A model generated the notes under the pieces. That model was not told the DNA's origin and did not search any database. It worked only from the letters and a program-made list of their open reading frames with translations. Shown in pieces: positions 26,861-35,023 of a stretch of DNA of 64,000 nt. Within the stretch, counting starts at the first letter, position 1. Each line of letters begins with the position of its first letter. The stretch comes from Elstera cyanobacteriorum (GTDB lineage: Bacteria > Pseudomonadota > Alphaproteobacteria > Elsterales > Elsteraceae), in NCBI RefSeq assembly GCF_002251735.1, contig NZ_NOXS01000032.1, forward strand, positions 434,001-498,000, in the 5' to 3' direction. Both the position numbers and the translations under genes were made by a program.

Positions 26861-27835
26861 ATGCTGACCCTGTTTCTCCCCGCCGATGCGGCGACGCAGC
26901 GGCTTCCGCTCGGCGAATTGCCGTCCACGCTGCCGCAGGCGCTTTGGTACGATCTGCTGGAGCCGACAACGGCGGAGATTCACGCGGTCCAGCGCAGCCT
27001 GGGTATCGAGCTGCCAAGCCGCGAAGAAATGCAGGAAATCGAGGTTTCCAGCCGCCTTTACGAAGAAGACGGCGCGCTCTTCATGACCGTTTCGATCATG
27101 TCGAAGTTCGATAGCGGTCGCCCGGAAACCAATGCCGTTACCTTCGTGCTGACCCCAAAGGCCTTGGTAACAGTACGCTACGCCGACCCACTCCCCTTCA
27201 TTCAATTTTCCAACCGCGTCCAGCGCAACCCCGGCCAGTGGAGCGGCGCCGACGTGGTCTGGACCGGCCTGCTGGAAACCCTGGTGGACCGGGTGGCCGA
27301 CGTGCTGGAACGGATTTCGGCCGATCTTGAACGCACCGGCCAGCGCGTGTTTGACCATAAGGACACGCGCGGGCGCACCGGCGTCGCGCTGGAAGAAGCC
27401 TTGTCGAAGATTGGCCGCTCCGGGCAAATGGTCTCGGGGATTTCCGAAAGCCTGATGACGCTGAACCGCGCCATTGCCTTTGCGGGCAATATCGGCGGCA
27501 GTTGGCTGCGCAAGGACGCGCGAAATTCGCTCAAAATGCTAACGCGCGACATTAAATCACTGCACGATCACGCGGCCTTCCTGTCGCAAAAAGTCAATTT
27601 CCTGCTCGATGCGACGCTGGGCCTGATCAATATCGAACAGAATGCCATCATCAAAATTTTCACCGTCGCCTCGGTCGCCTTCCTGCCGCCGACGCTGATT
27701 GCCAGCATCTACGGGATGAATTTCGAGCTTCAGCCGGAATTGAAATGGGATTTTGGCTATCCGCTGGCCCTCTTCCTGATGCTGCTGTCGGCGCTCGGGC
27801 CGTATTATTATTTTAAGCGCAAGGGCTGGATTTAG
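26861..27835 (+). CDS. CorA-family divalent metal transporter
   Basis: A 324-residue CorA-like protein: a large cytoplasmic N-terminal domain, a long stalk helix region (LLETLVDRVADVLERISADLERT; NFLLDATLGLINIEQN), then two C-terminal membrane helices with the selectivity motif YGMNFE between them and a basic end (FKRKGWI). CorA channels import Mg2+ or Co2+; some relatives export zinc, so the ion is not fixed by sequence. A GAGGTG site precedes the ATG at 26861; the in-frame extension further upstream has no family similarity. Confidence 0.9.
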   Translation: MLTLFLPADAATQRLPLGELPSTLPQALWYDLLEPTTAEIHAVQRSLGIELPSREEMQEIEVSSRLYEEDGALFMTVSIMSKFDSGRPETNAVTFVLTPKALVTVRYADPLPFIQFSNRVQRNPGQWSGADVVWTGLLETLVDRVADVLERISADLERTGQRVFDHKDTRGRTGVALEEALSKIGRSGQMVSGISESLMTLNRAIAFAGNIGGSWLRKDARNSLKMLTRDIKSLHDHAAFLSQKVNFLLDATLGLINIEQNAIIKIFTVASVAFLPPTLIASIYGMNFELQPELKWDFGYPLALFLMLLSALGPYYYFKRKGWI

Positions 27836-27896
27836 CGACATTCCGTTAGGACCGTCGCCCCCTTGAGAGGGGCGCAGGAAAACTCCGGCAAACAAG

Positions 27897-27922
27897 AAGG
27901 CGGCAGGTTGCCCCGCCGCCTT
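27897..27922 (-). terminator. Terminator of the BMP-type ABC operon
   Basis: AAGGCGGC (27897-27904) and GCCGCCTT (27915-27922) form an 8-bp stem with a 10-base loop. On the minus strand it is followed by CTTGTTT, and it lies 25 bases past the binding-protein stop. It may also help end the convergent CorA-like gene. Confidence 0.65.
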
Positions 27923-27947
27923 TCCGAACCCAAACCTAGACCCAGGC

Positions 27948-29036
27948 TTATTTCTTCGGCAGATCGCCAGAAACGCCCGCCACGTACCAATCCATCGACA
28001 GGATTTCTTGGTCGGTCGCGGTCTTACCGGTGGCGACACGTTCCTTACCGTCCTTATCGCTGATCGGGCCGGTAAACGGGTGCCGCTTGCCGGAGATAAT
28101 GTCCTTGCGAGCGGTTTCGGCCAGTTCCACCACATCCTTCGGAATTGCCGGGTTATAGGGCGCGAGGGCGACCATGCCCTTATCGAAGCCGTGCCAGGTA
28201 TCCGTGGACTTCCAAGTCTTATCCATCACGGCCTTGGTGCGGGCGATATAATATTCGTCCCAATGATCGATAATGGCGGTCAGATGCGCCTTCGGGCCGA
28301 ACTTCGTCATGTCGGAGGCTTGGCCGAACGCATAGATACCGCGCTCTTCCGCCACCTGGATGGGGGCCGGGCTGTCGGTATGCTGGGTGATGATATCAGC
28401 ACCCTGGTCGATCAGCGCCTTAGCGGCGGCGGCTTCCTTGCCGGGATCGTACCAAGAATTGACGTAGATGACCTTCACTTGCGCATCGGGGCGCACCGAC
28501 TTCAGCGCCAGGGTAAAGGCATTGATGCCGCTCACGACTTCGGGAATGGGGACCGAGGCGATATAGCCGACGATGCCGCCCTTGGTCATCTTCCCAGCGA
28601 TCAGCCCCTGCACCGTGCGGCCTTCGTGGAATTTGGCGGCATAAGTCGATACATTCGCCGACCGCTTAAAGCCGGTGGCATGTTCGAAGAAGACCTTCGG
28701 GTTGCGCGCCGCAACCTTCAGCGTCGGTTCCATGAAACCGAAGCTGGTGGTGAAGATCAACTGGTTGCCCTTCGCGGCCAACTGCTGGATCACGCGCTCG
28801 GCATCCGCGCCTTCCGGCACGTTTTCGACATAGGTGGTTTCCACCTTGCCGGGGAAGGCTTTCTCGATGGCCAGACGGCCTTCGTTATGCCGGTAGCTCC
28901 AGCCATGATCGCCAATCGGGCCGACGTAGACGAAGGCAACCTTGGTCTTGGCATCGGCGGCCAGCGCCGCGCCCGAGGTTAGGCCGAGGGCGGTCACCGC
29001 CCCCAGCAGCAGGGCTTTCAAAGTTCGGGACGTCAC
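27948..29036 (-). CDS. BMP-family ABC transporter substrate-binding protein
   Basis: A 362-residue periplasmic binding protein of the BMP/PnrA family. A signal peptide (MTSRTLKALLLGAVTALGLTSG to ALAAD) is followed by KVAFVYVGPIGDHGWSY, the family's first block, then TTYVENVPEGADAERVIQQLA, FFEHATGFK and IGYIASVPIPEV-like sequence. Members bind purine or other nucleosides; some bind different small molecules. GTG at 29036 is chosen because AAGGAG lies 8 bases upstream; a GTG six codons earlier overlaps that site. It is last in an ATPase-permease-permease-binding protein operon. Confidence 0.9.
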   Translation of the reverse strand: MTSRTLKALLLGAVTALGLTSGAALAADAKTKVAFVYVGPIGDHGWSYRHNEGRLAIEKAFPGKVETTYVENVPEGADAERVIQQLAAKGNQLIFTTSFGFMEPTLKVAARNPKVFFEHATGFKRSANVSTYAAKFHEGRTVQGLIAGKMTKGGIVGYIASVPIPEVVSGINAFTLALKSVRPDAQVKVIYVNSWYDPGKEAAAAKALIDQGADIITQHTDSPAPIQVAEERGIYAFGQASDMTKFGPKAHLTAIIDHWDEYYIARTKAVMDKTWKSTDTWHGFDKGMVALAPYNPAIPKDVVELAETARKDIISGKRHPFTGPISDKDGKERVATGKTATDQEILSMDWYVAGVSGDLPKK

Positions 29037-29059
29037 GGGAGAAACTCCTTCCACGTGGG

Positions 29060-29980
29060 TTAACGGTCGGGGTGAAAGCTTTTGCCCAGCGCCGCCGGGG
29101 CGTTGAGCTTAATCCGGGTGGCATCGCGCGACATCAGCACCAGCACCAAAATCGTCGCCAGATAGGGCAGCATGGTCAGAAACTGCGACGGGATCGGCAC
29201 GCCCAGCCCCTGAAGATGCAGTTGCGCCAATGTCATCGCGCCAAAGAGATACGCCCCTGCCAGCACGCGCAGGGGCCGCCAAGTGCCGAAGACGACGAGC
29301 GCCAGCGCAATCCAGCCGCGCCCGGCCGTCATATTCTCCGCCCACATCGGCGTATAGGCGAGCGATAAATAGGCGCCGCCGAGCCCGCAGAAGGCGCCGC
29401 CGATCAGAATGGCCGCCGCCTGCACCCGGCGCACCGACAGGCCAAGGCCATGCGCGACCTGTGGCGACTCGCCAACCGACCGCAGGGTAAGGCCGACCCG
29501 CGTGCGCCCGATAACGCGATGGACGATAAAGACCGCCGCCAGCGAGACGTAAACGAGAATATCATGCCCGAACAGCAGGGGGCCGATCACCGGCAGATCG
29601 CTGATACCGGGGATCGACAGTAGCGGCAGGCGCGGGATCGGCTGGCCAACGAAGCTCTTACCGATCAAGGCCGACAGGCCAAGGCCGAACAGCGTCAAGG
29701 CTAGGCCCGTCGCAACCTGATTGGTCAGCAGCCCCAGCACCAGCACCGCGAAAAACGCCGCCAGCAGCATCCCCGCCACGCCCCCGGCGATGACGCCTAA
29801 ATAGGCATTGCCTGTTGAATGGGCAGTCACGAACGCGCAGACCGCCCCGACCAGCATCATCCCTTCGACGCCGAGGTTGAGCACGCCGGATTTTTCCGTG
29901 ATCATCTCGCCCAAGGCGGCCAACAATAACGGCGTGGCCGCCATCATCACGGCAACGAGAATGGAAGCGGCGATATCCAT
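29060..29980 (-). CDS. ABC transporter permease (nucleoside-type, second subunit)
   Basis: A 306-residue inner-membrane permease of the branched-chain/ribose type with about eight to ten hydrophobic segments. The opening ATPLLLAALGEMITEKSGVLNLGVEGMML is characteristic of BMP-type importer permeases, as is SVGESPQVAHGLGLSVRRVQ (the cytoplasmic coupling loop). It pairs with the permease encoded 9 bases upstream and with the duplicated ATPase. Confidence 0.92.
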   Translation of the reverse strand: MDIAASILVAVMMAATPLLLAALGEMITEKSGVLNLGVEGMMLVGAVCAFVTAHSTGNAYLGVIAGGVAGMLLAAFFAVLVLGLLTNQVATGLALTLFGLGLSALIGKSFVGQPIPRLPLLSIPGISDLPVIGPLLFGHDILVYVSLAAVFIVHRVIGRTRVGLTLRSVGESPQVAHGLGLSVRRVQAAAILIGGAFCGLGGAYLSLAYTPMWAENMTAGRGWIALALVVFGTWRPLRVLAGAYLFGAMTLAQLHLQGLGVPIPSQFLTMLPYLATILVLVLMSRDATRIKLNAPAALGKSFHPDR

Positions 29981-29989
29981 AGTCTGCCT

Positions 29990-31084
29990 TTACCCCCGGC
30001 GAATGCGATAGGCCAGAAGCACATCGCAGGCCAATACAAAGAACAGCAAGAGGCCTTGAAACACGGTCCCGACCGAGGCAGAGAGTTTCAGCGTTACCTG
30101 TGCCGCCTCCGCCCCAATGTAGGAGAGCGCGAGCAGCAGCGCGGCTACGCAAATGCCGAGCGGGTTGAGCCGCCCCAGGAAGGCCACAATGATCGCCGTA
30201 AAGCCATAGCCCGGCGAGACGCTGGGCATCAGTTGCCCGATGGGCCCGGCCACTTCCATCATCCCCGCAAGGCCAGCGCAGGCGCCGCCGATTAGCAGGC
30301 AGGTCCAAATAATCCCAGGCGCCGAAAACCCCGCAAACCGCGCCGCAGCGGGGGCAAGGCCTGCCGCCGTCAGCCGATACCCGAGGAGGGAGCGGGTTAG
30401 CACCGCCTGCGCCGCAATCGCCGCAATAACGACCGCCAGAATGCCCCAGTGCAGGCGATAGCCTTCCAAAACGATCGGCATCAGCCCATCGGCGTCGAAA
30501 TTCCGGCTTTGCGGAAAGTTGAACCCCTCCGGGTCGCGCCAGGGGCCGGTGACGAGATAGCCGAGGAAAAGCTGCGCCACATAGGTCAGCATCAGGCTGG
30601 TCAGGATTTCATTGGCGTTAAAGCGGGTGCGCAGCAGCGCCGGGATTGCCGCATAGGCCATACCGCCGAGAAGCCCGGCCAGCGCCATCAACGGCAGGGT
30701 AAACCAGCCACCATCGCCCCAAAAGGCCAGCGCCACGCCGCCCGCGCAAATCGCGCCGATGGTCAACTGCCCTTCCGCCCCGATATTCCAGACATTGGCG
30801 CGGAACCCGAGCGACAGACCGAGGGCGATCAGCGCCAGCGGTACCGCCTTCACCCCCAACTCGGTCCAGCCGTAAACATCGGCAATCGGTTCGATGAAGA
30901 AACCGTAGAGCGCTTCCAACGGATCGACGCCAAGCAGCGCGAACAGCCCAGCGCCGCTGAGGACCGTCAAGGCCAAGGCCAGCAGTGGCGTTGTATAGAC
31001 CAGCCAGCGCGGCGTTTCCGTGCGGGCTTCCAGCCGTAGGCCAAAGCCGCGTTTTCCGACCGAAACCCCGGCGCTAGGCGGCAT
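29990..31084 (-). CDS. ABC transporter permease (nucleoside-type, first subunit)
   Basis: A 364-residue membrane permease, partner of the 29060-29980 product. It has a short basic N-terminus, about nine hydrophobic segments, and the family blocks GFRANVWNIGAEGQLTIGAI, RTRFNANEILTSLMLTYVAQL and SPGYGFTAIIVAFLGRLNPLGI. The start overlaps the ATPase stop by 11 bases, so translation is probably coupled. Confidence 0.92.
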   Translation of the reverse strand: MPPSAGVSVGKRGFGLRLEARTETPRWLVYTTPLLALALTVLSGAGLFALLGVDPLEALYGFFIEPIADVYGWTELGVKAVPLALIALGLSLGFRANVWNIGAEGQLTIGAICAGGVALAFWGDGGWFTLPLMALAGLLGGMAYAAIPALLRTRFNANEILTSLMLTYVAQLFLGYLVTGPWRDPEGFNFPQSRNFDADGLMPIVLEGYRLHWGILAVVIAAIAAQAVLTRSLLGYRLTAAGLAPAAARFAGFSAPGIIWTCLLIGGACAGLAGMMEVAGPIGQLMPSVSPGYGFTAIIVAFLGRLNPLGICVAALLLALSYIGAEAAQVTLKLSASVGTVFQGLLLFFVLACDVLLAYRIRRG

Positions 31085-32609
31085 CCGCCAATCCCCCCAT
31101 CATCAACCCGACCTTTTCTTGCGACAGTTCTTCGATGGGGTAAGCAAGCGAGAGGCCACCGTGGAACAGCACCGCCATGCGGTCGCAGAGAGTGAAGAGT
31201 TCATCAAGATCCTGGCTGATCACCAGCACCGCCGCCCCAGCCTCGGCCAGCGTCAGCAGCGCCCGGTGAATGGCTGCCGCCGCCCCGGCATCGACGCCCC
31301 AGGTCGGCGCCGCAACGATCAGAACCTTCGGCCCGGCGAGAATTTCCCGCCCCATGATGAATTTTTGCAGGTTGCCGCCCGACAGACGCCGGGCAAGGCT
31401 GGCCGCTGTCGGCGGCATGACATTGTAATCTTTAATGATCTTGTCGGCAAAAGCCCGCATTGCGCCGCGCTTCAACCAACCTTTCGCCACCAAATCCGGC
31501 CGCTGCCAGCCAGAGAGGATCGCGTTGGCAGTCAGATCGAGATCCGGCACCGCCGAGCGGCCCAAGCGTTCTTCCGGGACATAGGAGAGGCCCGCCGCCC
31601 GCCGCGCCGCGACCGGCAAGGCCCCAATGGGGGCGCCGTCGAGCTGCATTACAGCGGGCGCCACCAACCGCTCACCGCCAAGCGCCGCCAGAAGTTCCGA
31701 CTGGCCGCTGCCTGCAAGACCGGCAATCCCGACGATTTCCCCCGCGCGCAGGTCGAGGCTAATGCCCTTAAGATCAATCCCAAGCGGGTCATCGGCTTTC
31801 AGCGACAGATCGCGCACCGAAAACCGCACTGGCGCATTGGTCTTAGTGGCACTGGCCCGGCGCGTCGGGCGGTCCACCTTGCCAACCATTTTTTCCGCCA
31901 TCAGCGCGGGGGAGGTTGTGCGCGGATCGCAGCTATCCACGACTTTCCCGGCCCGCAGGATCGTCGCCCGGTCACACAGCGCCTGAATTTCCGGCAGCTT
32001 GTGGGAGATATAGAGGATCGTCCGCCCTTCTGCCGCCAGCCGCCGCAGGGTGACGAACAGCACATCGGCTTCCTGCGGGGTCAGTACAGACGTGGGTTCG
32101 TCGAGGATCAGGAGGCGCGGGTCTTGCAGCAGGCACCGGATAATTTCCACCCGCTGCCGCTCGCCGCTGGACAGCGCATGCACCGTGCGGGCGGGGTCCA
32201 GCGCGAGGCCGTAGCGCTTTGAGATTTCTAAGATTTCATCGGATAAAGCGGCGGTCGTTTTCCCCTCTGGCAGGGCCAGGGCGATATTCTCCGCCACGGT
32301 CAGGGTTTCAAACAAGGCGAAATGCTGGAACACCATGCCGATGCCCGCCGCCCGCGCCGCCGCCGGGTCGGAGAAAGCCACTGGCTGCCCTTCCCAGAGG
32401 ATTTCGCCGCTATCGGCCTGCAGCAGCCCATAGAGGGTTTTCATCAGCGTGCTTTTGCCTGCGCCGTTTTCCCCCAGCAGCGCATGAATTTCGCCGGGCA
32501 TCAGCGCGAGATCGACGCCATCGACCGCCTTCACCCCGGGAAAATGCTTCACGACGCCGCGCACCACCAAGCGCGGCGCGCCCTTGCTTTCGCCGTCCGT
32601 CACCCGCAC
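31074..32609 (-). CDS. ABC transporter ATP-binding protein with two nucleotide-binding domains
   Basis: A 511-residue RbsA/YufO-type fused ATPase that powers the BMP-type importer. The first domain is canonical: GENGAGKSTLMKTL (Walker A), LSSGERQRVEIIR (signature), LLILDEPTSVL (Walker B). The second is degenerate in the usual way: GLAGSGQSELLAAL lacks the Walker A Lys, and VLIVAAPTWGVD replaces Walker B, but LSGGNLQKFIMGREI is kept. It begins the operon (GTG start) and lies 91 bases downstream of the arsR stop on the same strand. Confidence 0.93.
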   Translation of the reverse strand: MRVTDGESKGAPRLVVRGVVKHFPGVKAVDGVDLALMPGEIHALLGENGAGKSTLMKTLYGLLQADSGEILWEGQPVAFSDPAAARAAGIGMVFQHFALFETLTVAENIALALPEGKTTAALSDEILEISKRYGLALDPARTVHALSSGERQRVEIIRCLLQDPRLLILDEPTSVLTPQEADVLFVTLRRLAAEGRTILYISHKLPEIQALCDRATILRAGKVVDSCDPRTTSPALMAEKMVGKVDRPTRRASATKTNAPVRFSVRDLSLKADDPLGIDLKGISLDLRAGEIVGIAGLAGSGQSELLAALGGERLVAPAVMQLDGAPIGALPVAARRAAGLSYVPEERLGRSAVPDLDLTANAILSGWQRPDLVAKGWLKRGAMRAFADKIIKDYNVMPPTAASLARRLSGGNLQKFIMGREILAGPKVLIVAAPTWGVDAGAAAAIHRALLTLAEAGAAVLVISQDLDELFTLCDRMAVLFHGGLSLAYPIEELSQEKVGLMMGGLADAA

Positions 32610-32700
32610 CCCCGCAAAGCCCGTTCCGGGACGAAAACGCTGCCCGCCCCGATTGTTACGGTTTAGCGTGGCATGAGACGCAGGGATGAATCAACGGGGG

Positions 32701-33405
32701 CTATACGGGGTTTTCCTGATTGTTGGCGGCAGCGAGACGGAATGCCGCAGCAAAGGCGGCCCCGCCGTCCCGGCTGAACCGCACCACCCGCCCCGGTTCC
32801 CGCGTTGCCCAACCCTGCCGAACAATGAAGGCAAGCGACGCCGCCCCCAGCGCGCCGCCAAGGTGGCCGCGCCGCTCGCTCCAATCCAGGCAGTGGCGGC
32901 ACAGCGGGCGGCGGCCTTTGCGCAGCACGGCCAAATCGAACCCCAGGCCTTCAAAGAAGCGATGGCCCGCCGCTGTCAGGTCCGGTGCCGCCGCCCCCGC
33001 TAAGAAACCCTGGCGCAGCAGACCATCGAACAGCGCCACGCCCTTTTCTCCGGCCAGATGATCGTAACAGACGCGCGCTTCGCGCAAGGCCGGGTCTTTC
33101 GGCCCGGTGCGGGTGCGGGTGGCGCCCGTGCGCTGCGCGAGGCCCATCAGCCCTTCGAGCACTTCCGCCACGTCGGGACCGGAGAGGCGGAAATAGCGAT
33201 GCCGCCCCTGCTTCTCCGCCGCCAGCAACCCGGCAGCGTCGAGCTTACCAAGATGCTCGCTAGCGGTCGGCAGCGCCACCCCCGCCGCCCCGGCGAGTTC
33301 GGAAACCGTCAGCGCGCGCCCATCCATTAGCGCCGTCAGCATATTGGCGCGGGCGGGATCGCCGATCAGGGCGGCAAGCGGGGCGATGCTGGGGCCTTCT
33401 TTCAT
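32701..33405 (-). CDS. ArsR-family winged-helix regulator
   Basis: A 234-residue regulator: an N-terminal ArsR winged helix (LIGDPARANMLTALMDGRALTVSELAGAAGVALPTASEHLGKLDAAGLL) and a longer C-terminal part than classic ArsR, with a Cys/His cluster PLCRHCLDWSERRGHLGG that may sense metal or redox state. The start codon overlaps a CTTCGG/CCGAAG dyad in the divergent gap with the NIPSNAP gene, which suggests autoregulation and control of that gene pair. Confidence 0.88.
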   Translation of the reverse strand: MKEGPSIAPLAALIGDPARANMLTALMDGRALTVSELAGAAGVALPTASEHLGKLDAAGLLAAEKQGRHRYFRLSGPDVAEVLEGLMGLAQRTGATRTRTGPKDPALREARVCYDHLAGEKGVALFDGLLRQGFLAGAAAPDLTAAGHRFFEGLGFDLAVLRKGRRPLCRHCLDWSERRGHLGGALGAASLAFIVRQGWATREPGRVVRFSRDGGAAFAAAFRLAAANNQENPV

Positions 33406-33406
33406 A

Positions 33407-33424
33407 CTTCGGTTATAGCCGAAG
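33407..33424. promoter_or_regulatory. ArsR-type operator dyad
   Basis: CTTCGG (33407-33412) and CCGAAG (33419-33424) are inverted repeats around TTATAG, starting one base upstream of the arsR ATG and about 55 bases before the divergent NIPSNAP gene. A bound repressor would cover both start regions. Confidence 0.6.
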
Positions 33425-33477
33425 CATGAGAGGCGCTCAAGCCGCTAAAATCAGCCCATCACCCCCCGGAGGATCGA

Positions 33478-33819
33478 ATGACCGACACGAAAATCGCCTG
33501 CTTCATCCGTTACGAGATCGACCCGTTCAAGGTCGAGGCCTATACCCATTATGCTCAAGTCTGGGGGCAGGCGATCCCAGACTGCGGGGCCGATCTGATC
33601 GGCTATTTCGCCCCGCACGAAGGATCGGCCACCACCGCCTATGGCGTCTACACCTTGCCGTCGCTGGCCGCCTATGAGGCCTATCGTGCCCGGTTGCGCG
33701 CCCATCCGTTGGGCCAAGAAAATTATGCCTTCGCCAAGCGCGAACAGTTTATCCGCCGCGAGGACCGGATTTTCCTGCGCCTCGCCTCCGCCCCTCACGC
33801 CCCCTTGGTGCCGCGATGA
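33478..33819 (+). CDS. NIPSNAP family protein
   Basis: A 113-residue small alpha/beta-barrel protein: CFIRYEIDPFKVEAYTHYAQVWGQAIPDCGADLIGYFAPHEGS matches the NIPSNAP fold, and AYRARLRAHPLGQENY follows. The biochemical activity of bacterial members is generally unknown. CGGAGGA precedes the ATG. Its stop overlaps the next gene (ATGA), and the divergent ArsR gene probably regulates the pair. Confidence 0.85.
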   Translation: MTDTKIACFIRYEIDPFKVEAYTHYAQVWGQAIPDCGADLIGYFAPHEGSATTAYGVYTLPSLAAYEAYRARLRAHPLGQENYAFAKREQFIRREDRIFLRLASAPHAPLVPR

Positions 33820-34163
33820 TTGCCGTACTTTTCGAGGTCTGGCCCGCCGAAAGTCAGACCGACACTTACCTCGATACCGCCGCCAGCCTGCGGGCAGAGC
33901 TTGCGGAAATCGACGGGTTTATCAGCATCGAACGGTTCGCGAGCCTGAGCGAGCCGGGAAAGCTGCTCTCCCTCTCCTTTTGGCGAGACGAGGCCGCCGT
34001 CCAGGACTGGCGAACCCGCGACGCCCATCGCGCCGCGCAAAGCCTGGGGCGTAGCGGCACCTTCGCCGACTATCGCCTACGGGTGGCCGCCGTTCGGCGC
34101 GACTATGGACTGCGGGAGAGGACGGAAGCGCCGGACGATAGCCGCGCGGCGCACCCGGCTTAG
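33816..34163 (+). CDS. Antibiotic biosynthesis monooxygenase (ABM)-fold protein
   Basis: A 115-residue protein with the dimeric ferredoxin-like ABM fold: IAVLFEVWPAESQTD, then IDGFISIERFASLSEPGKLLSLSFWRDEAAVQDWR and HRAAQSLGR. Members include small monooxygenases and heme-degrading or unknown proteins; the substrate cannot be deduced. It is coupled to the NIPSNAP gene by ATGA and overlaps the convergent HAD gene by 4 bases. Confidence 0.8.
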   Translation: MIAVLFEVWPAESQTDTYLDTAASLRAELAEIDGFISIERFASLSEPGKLLSLSFWRDEAAVQDWRTRDAHRAAQSLGRSGTFADYRLRVAAVRRDYGLRERTEAPDDSRAAHPA

Positions 34164-35023
34164 GAAAAGCGGTGCAGCACGTAGGTGGGGGTTGCCCCCT
34201 CCTGCGTCATCAGCCGCTGTAACGCCGCCGCATCGAACCAGCCATCGGATTCAAGGCCGATGGCCTCGCCATGCACGCCGCTGGTGATCAGAACCGAATC
34301 GATCCCAGCGGCATTGGCGCCCTTAATGTCGGTCTTCAAACCGTCGCCGATCGCCAGCACGCGACGACGGTCGATCCCGGCGAGCTTCCCGAGGCAGGTG
34401 GTATAGACGCCGGGGAACGGTTTGCCGTGATAGCGCACCGCCCCGCCCTGCTTTTCGTAATAATCCGCCAGCAGCCCAGCGCAGACTTCCGCCCGCCCGC
34501 CGGAGACGATCCAGTGATCGGGGTTAGCGCAGACCATCGGCAACCCGCGCGCCAGCGCCGCATCCAGCAGCGGGCGCACAGTGTCGAGCGTCTGACCAAA
34601 GTCGATCCCGGCATTGATCAGATAATCCGCCTCGGCTGCATCGAAAACGCGCGTGCCGGGCAGCCCCGCGACCAAACCTTCGTCTTTCGCCAGACCGATC
34701 AGATAATGGCGCGCCCCAAGCGCCTGATACCAATCATCCGGGCGGGCGCACAGATGTTCCCACGCATCTTGGCCGGAGGTCATCAGGAAATCCCAATCGC
34801 TGTCCTGAAACCCGAGGTCGCGCATCTTAACCGCCACCACATCGGCGGGGCGCGGCGCGTTGGACAGCAGCCCGACCTTCTTGCCCGCCGCTTTCAGCCC
34901 CAACAGGGTTCCGCGCGCCCAGGGGAAGGGCGATAGGCCATCGTGCAAGACGCCCCAAAGGTCGATAATAAACCCATCGTAGCGATCCACCACCGGCGCC
35001 AGCGCCGGAATCACCTGAACCAT
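34160..35023 (-). CDS. HAD superfamily class IIA hydrolase-like protein
   Basis: A 287-residue NagD-like HAD protein. Motif I reads FIIDLWGVLHDG: the nucleophile Asp is present but the +2 general acid/base is Trp, a known feature of this alphaproteobacterial subfamily and a reason to doubt ordinary phosphatase activity. KVGLLSNAPRP (motif II), the KPFPGVY lysine and IGDGLKTDIKGA (motif IV) are present. Its ATG overlaps the stop of the TipF-like gene (TGATG), so the two are translated together; a TTG one codon upstream is the alternative start. Confidence 0.88.
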   Translation of the reverse strand: MVQVIPALAPVVDRYDGFIIDLWGVLHDGLSPFPWARGTLLGLKAAGKKVGLLSNAPRPADVVAVKMRDLGFQDSDWDFLMTSGQDAWEHLCARPDDWYQALGARHYLIGLAKDEGLVAGLPGTRVFDAAEADYLINAGIDFGQTLDTVRPLLDAALARGLPMVCANPDHWIVSGGRAEVCAGLLADYYEKQGGAVRYHGKPFPGVYTTCLGKLAGIDRRRVLAIGDGLKTDIKGANAAGIDSVLITSGVHGEAIGLESDGWFDAAALQRLMTQEGATPTYVLHRFS

